A stretch of DNA of 64,000 nt from Sphingomonas bisphenolicum (GTDB lineage Bacteria > Pseudomonadota > Alphaproteobacteria > Sphingomonadales > Sphingomonadaceae): positions 248,001 to 312,000 of the forward strand of contig NZ_AP018817.1 of the NCBI RefSeq assembly GCF_024349785.1, given 5' to 3'. The first letter of the stretch is position 1, and each line of letters starts with the position of its first letter. The translations under genes were made by a program, and so were the position numbers. This document shows, in pieces, positions 61,573 to 64,000 of this stretch. Under the pieces are notes generated by a model, which worked only from the letters and a program-made list of their open reading frames with translations, had not been told where the DNA came from and ran no database searches.

Positions 61573-63360
61573 ATGGAGGATGCCCCGCAACCCGCCGCCC
61601 GCGCCGATGCGCGACCCGCCCTTGGCAGCCTGACGATGCTGTGGGGGTTCGCCCGTCGCTATCCGGGCCGCATCGCCGGCGCGTTGCTGGCGCTGATCGT
61701 GTCGTCCGCGGCGACGCTGGGCATCCCCAGCGGGTTCCGGTTGGTGATCGACAAGGGGTTCATGGGCGGCGGCGACATCAGCCGCTGGTTCGCCTATCTG
61801 CTGATGATCGTCATCGTCCTGGCGATCGCCAGCGCGCTGCGCTTCTATTTCGTGTCCTGGCTGGGCGAGCGCGTCGTCGCCGACATCCGCAGCGCCACCC
61901 AGGCCAATCTGTTGCGCCAGGCGCCGCGCTTCTTCGAGGAAAATCGCCCCTCCGAAATCGCCTCCCGCATGACGGCGGACACGGCGATCGTCGAACAGGT
62001 GGTGGGATCGACCGTCTCGGTCGCGCTGCGCAACCTCGTCACCGGGATCGGCGGGCTGATCTACCTCTTCGCGCTGGCGCCCAAGCTGGCAGCGATGCTG
62101 TTGCTGGGCATTCCGGTCATCCTGCTGGTGCTGATCGGCCTTGGCCGCCGGGTACGCGGCCTGTCGCGCGCCAGCCAGGACCGGCTGGCCGACATCGGCA
62201 GCGTCACCAGCGAAGTGCTGGGCGCGATGAAGATCGTCCAGGCCTTCGGGCAGGAAGGGCGTGAAGCCGCCCGCTTCGACGCGACCGTGGCAAGCGGATT
62301 CGCCACCGCGCGGCGGCGGATCGGCCTGCGCGCGGTGATGACCGCGGTGGTGATCGCACTCGTCTTCGGATCGATCACGGCGGTGATGTGGCAGGGCGCG
62401 CTCGATGTCGCCGCCGGTCGCCTGTCGGGCGGCAGCATCGCCGCGTTCGTCCTGACCGGCGGCCTGGTCGCCGGCGCGTTCGGATCGCTGTCCGAAAGCT
62501 GGGGTGACCTGTTGCGCGGCGCGGGCGCGGCCAGCCGCCTGCATGAACTGATGACGGCCGAGCCGGACATCGTGCCGCCAACCCATCCCGTCCCGCTGCC
62601 TGCCGGCGATCATGGCGCGCATCTTCGCTTTGAGGATGTGCATTTCCACTATCCCACCCGGCCCGATCAGGCCGCACTCCATGGCGTCTCCTTTGCTGTC
62701 GCGCCGGGCGAGACGGTCGCCGTCGTCGGCCCCTCCGGCGCGGGCAAATCGACCCTCATCCAGCTCGCCTTGCGCTTCTACGATCCAGGGTCGGGCGTCA
62801 TCCGCCTGAACGGCGTCGCCCTGCCTGATGCCGATCCCGCCGCATTGCGCGCCATGATGGCGATCGTGCCGCAGGACAGCGTGATCTTTGCCGCATCGGC
62901 CCGCGACAATCTGCGCTACGGCCGCTGGGACGCAACCGACGAACAGATTTGGGAAGCCGCCCGCGCCGCCAATGCCGAAGCCTTCCTGCGCGCCCTGCCG
63001 CAGGGCTTGGACAGCCAGATGGGCGAGGGCGGGGCGCGCCTGTCAGGCGGCCAGCGCCAGCGGCTGTCGATCGCCCGCGCGCTGCTGCGCGATGCGCCGA
63101 TCCTGCTGCTGGACGAGGCCACTTCTGCGCTCGACGCCGAATCCGAACGGCTGGTGCAGGATGCGCTTGGCCGGCTGATGCGCGCGCGCACGACGATCGT
63201 CATCGCCCATCGACTGGCGACGGTACGCGCCGCGGATCGCATTCTGGTGATGGACGAAGGGCGTATCGTCGAACAGGGCGATCATGCCGCGCTGGTGGCC
63301 CGGGACGGCCTGTACGCCCGCCTCGCCAGTCTCCAGTTCCAGGATGCGCCAGCCGCCTGA
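61573..63360 (+). CDS. MsbA-like ABC exporter (permease-ATPase)
   Basis: 595 residues. Six membrane helices (30-310) with the exporter domain start ARRYPGRIAGALLALIVSSA, then an ATPase domain: Walker A VGPSGAGKST, signature LSGGQRQRLS, Walker B ILLLDEATSALD, H-loop VIAHRLATVR. Exports lipids or hydrophobic drugs; closer to LmrA/MsbA-type half-transporters acting as homodimer. Substrate unknown. It lies 111 bases after the methyltransferase/anti-sigma gene in the same direction, with a palindrome between. Confidence 0.93.
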   Translation: MEDAPQPAARADARPALGSLTMLWGFARRYPGRIAGALLALIVSSAATLGIPSGFRLVIDKGFMGGGDISRWFAYLLMIVIVLAIASALRFYFVSWLGERVVADIRSATQANLLRQAPRFFEENRPSEIASRMTADTAIVEQVVGSTVSVALRNLVTGIGGLIYLFALAPKLAAMLLLGIPVILLVLIGLGRRVRGLSRASQDRLADIGSVTSEVLGAMKIVQAFGQEGREAARFDATVASGFATARRRIGLRAVMTAVVIALVFGSITAVMWQGALDVAAGRLSGGSIAAFVLTGGLVAGAFGSLSESWGDLLRGAGAASRLHELMTAEPDIVPPTHPVPLPAGDHGAHLRFEDVHFHYPTRPDQAALHGVSFAVAPGETVAVVGPSGAGKSTLIQLALRFYDPGSGVIRLNGVALPDADPAALRAMMAIVPQDSVIFAASARDNLRYGRWDATDEQIWEAARAANAEAFLRALPQGLDSQMGEGGARLSGGQRQRLSIARALLRDAPILLLDEATSALDAESERLVQDALGRLMRARTTIVIAHRLATVRAADRILVMDEGRIVEQGDHAALVARDGLYARLASLQFQDAPAA

Positions 63361-63366
63361 TATCCG

Positions 63367-63388
63367 TCTGGCGCTCAGATGGCGCCAG
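63367..63388. terminator. stem-loop between the ABC exporter and PilZ genes
   Basis: CTGGCGC-N7-GCGCCAG (63368-63374 and 63382-63388), 7 bases past the exporter stop, between convergent genes. No T tract on either strand, so termination is only suggested. Confidence 0.3.
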
Positions 63389-63403
63389 GCGATGCGTCGC
63401 GCG

Positions 63404-63733
63404 TCAGTATGAGCCACCCGTCTCGTTCAGGCGAACGATATGGTCGAGTATCGCGGGATGCAGCGGCCGTTCGAAGGTGCAGCCCGATTCGGGACCGCGG
63501 GTCCACAGAACGCGGGCGCGGCGCCCTTCGAAGCCCGGCAACATGATCCACAGATCGCTGCCGATCGTCAGCTTCATGAAGCTCTGCAGGCGAAATCCGG
63601 TAACGGACATGTCCGTGATCCGGCTGGTGAACCAGGTTTCACCCGGTCGCCGGACCTTGACCCCGATCTGGACGTGGCGACGCTCGGCCGCCCGGCCCTT
63701 GCGGTCATATTCTGATTTCCGTTCCGCACTCAT
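63404..63733 (-). CDS. PilZ-domain protein
   Basis: 109 residues. N-terminal YDRKGRAAERRHVQIGVKVR contains an RxxxR-like site, followed by SRITDMSVTGFRLQSF, the D-x-S-x-x-G motif that contacts cyclic di-GMP, and LWTRGPESGCTFERPL. It is a single-domain cyclic-di-GMP receptor candidate. Convergent with the ABC exporter gene. Confidence 0.85.
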   Translation of the reverse strand: MSAERKSEYDRKGRAAERRHVQIGVKVRRPGETWFTSRITDMSVTGFRLQSFMKLTIGSDLWIMLPGFEGRRARVLWTRGPESGCTFERPLHPAILDHIVRLNETGGSY

Positions 63734-63837
63734 GATCGATACCGCGCTGCTTCGGCCGCATTATCGGCGGTCGAGGTAAGCAAAAGATTAAATCGGCCGG
63801 CGTGGCGGTTCCGTCCTCATTCCCGACGCACAAAAAA

Positions 63838-63861
63838 GGGCCGCCCGAGGGCGACCCTTTT
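63838..63861 (-). terminator. bidirectional terminator
   Basis: GGGCCGCC-CGAG-GGCGACCC-type hairpin (one mismatch/wobble) flanked by AAAAAA on the left and TTTT on the right of the plus strand. On the minus strand it would end the gene whose tail is at 63952-64000, with a six-T tract. Confidence 0.7.
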
Positions 63862-63951
63862 GTCTCTGTCATCTTCCATCGCATGATCCAGCAAACCCCA
63901 CCCGCCAACCGGGAAGTCCTGTGCGGGATAAGGGCCGCTGGCAGTCAGCGA

Positions 63952-64000
63952 TCAGAAGTTGCCATATTGCTCGTTGCCGACGAAGCCCAGCTTCGTCACG
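63952..64000 (-). CDS. 3' end of an unidentified gene, truncated by window edge
   Basis: The minus strand reads VTKLGFVGNEQYGNF followed by a TGA stop at 63954-63952, and a terminator lies about 90 bases beyond it. The sequence ends with an aromatic Phe, which would fit an outer-membrane or secreted protein, but 15 residues are too few to identify it. Confidence 0.55.
   Translation of the reverse strand, partial: VTKLGFVGNEQYGNF

Overview
The window looks like a chromosomal segment of a sphingomonad (Alphaproteobacteria, Sphingomonadaceae, probably Sphingobium or Sphingomonas). The DNA is GC-rich. It has two large TonB-dependent receptors, genes of the exosortase-A-associated glycan machinery, an alphaproteobacterial-type SOS box, and several copies of extragenic palindromes that I recall as common in sphingomonads. 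Most genes are ordinary chromosomal genes. No CRISPR array, insertion sequence, integrase, tRNA or rRNA gene was recognised.

Layout. 1-3 kb: leftward run of two transglutaminase-like proteases and an M3 metallopeptidase cut by the window edge, divergent from an N-formylglutamate amidohydrolase. 3-5 kb: PHA-depolymerase-like esterase, MgtC-like membrane protein, small secreted protein. 5.5-15 kb: a complete type I secretion unit, with a 1578-residue serralysin-like RTX metalloprotease facing a TolC/ABC/HlyD operon. 15-20 kb: leftward cassette of a D-Ala-D-Ala-ligase-like ATP-grasp enzyme, a nucleotidyltransferase, a sugar-transfer-associated ATP-grasp protein, a GT4 glycosyltransferase and a phosphoribosyltransferase, with no obvious known product. 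20-27 kb: periplasmic phosphodiesterase with a TonB receptor, then DUF4198 with a siderophore-type receptor behind a clear Fur box. 27-31 kb: aldo/keto reductase, PilZ protein, lipoprotein methyltransferase, prfB. 31-45 kb: housekeeping core: PBP1A, AmiC amidase, RNase E, BepA-like protease, DsbA-like protein, then rpmH-rnpA-yidD-yidC-engB and a PhnA-like protein. 45-51 kb: LigT-like and flavin-oxidase-like genes diverging around an SOS box, DoxX, CstA/YbdD pyruvate transporter, XdhC, and an S24 repressor divergent from a small Cro-like gene. 51-56 kb: exosortase-A-associated glycosyltransferase and O-glycosylation ligase. 56-64 kb: PfpI protein, topoisomerase IB, MscS channel, small outer-membrane protein, dipeptide epimerase, a methyltransferase fused to an anti-sigma-like periplasmic domain, an MsbA-like exporter and a PilZ protein.

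How the genes work together. The RTX protease is most likely exported by the convergent TolC/ABC/HlyD system. PBP1A, AmiC, the dipeptide epimerase, MscS and the BepA-like protease all serve the cell envelope, and YidC/YidD/RnpA/L34 form the conserved membrane-insertion locus. The TonB receptors with their periplasmic partners look like two nutrient or metal uptake loci. The most unusual items are the methyltransferase/anti-sigma chimera (60.2-61.5 kb), the double ATP-grasp cassette (15.3-19.9 kb), and the repeated GATAGGAA operator shared by xdhC and the S24/Cro-like pair (49.7-50.5 kb). Start codons were corrected in many places from ribosome-binding sites, signal peptides and gene overlaps. 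Four genes were read directly from the bases: rpmH, a 57-residue protein after PBP1A, the M3 peptidase fragment, and the gene tail at the right edge.
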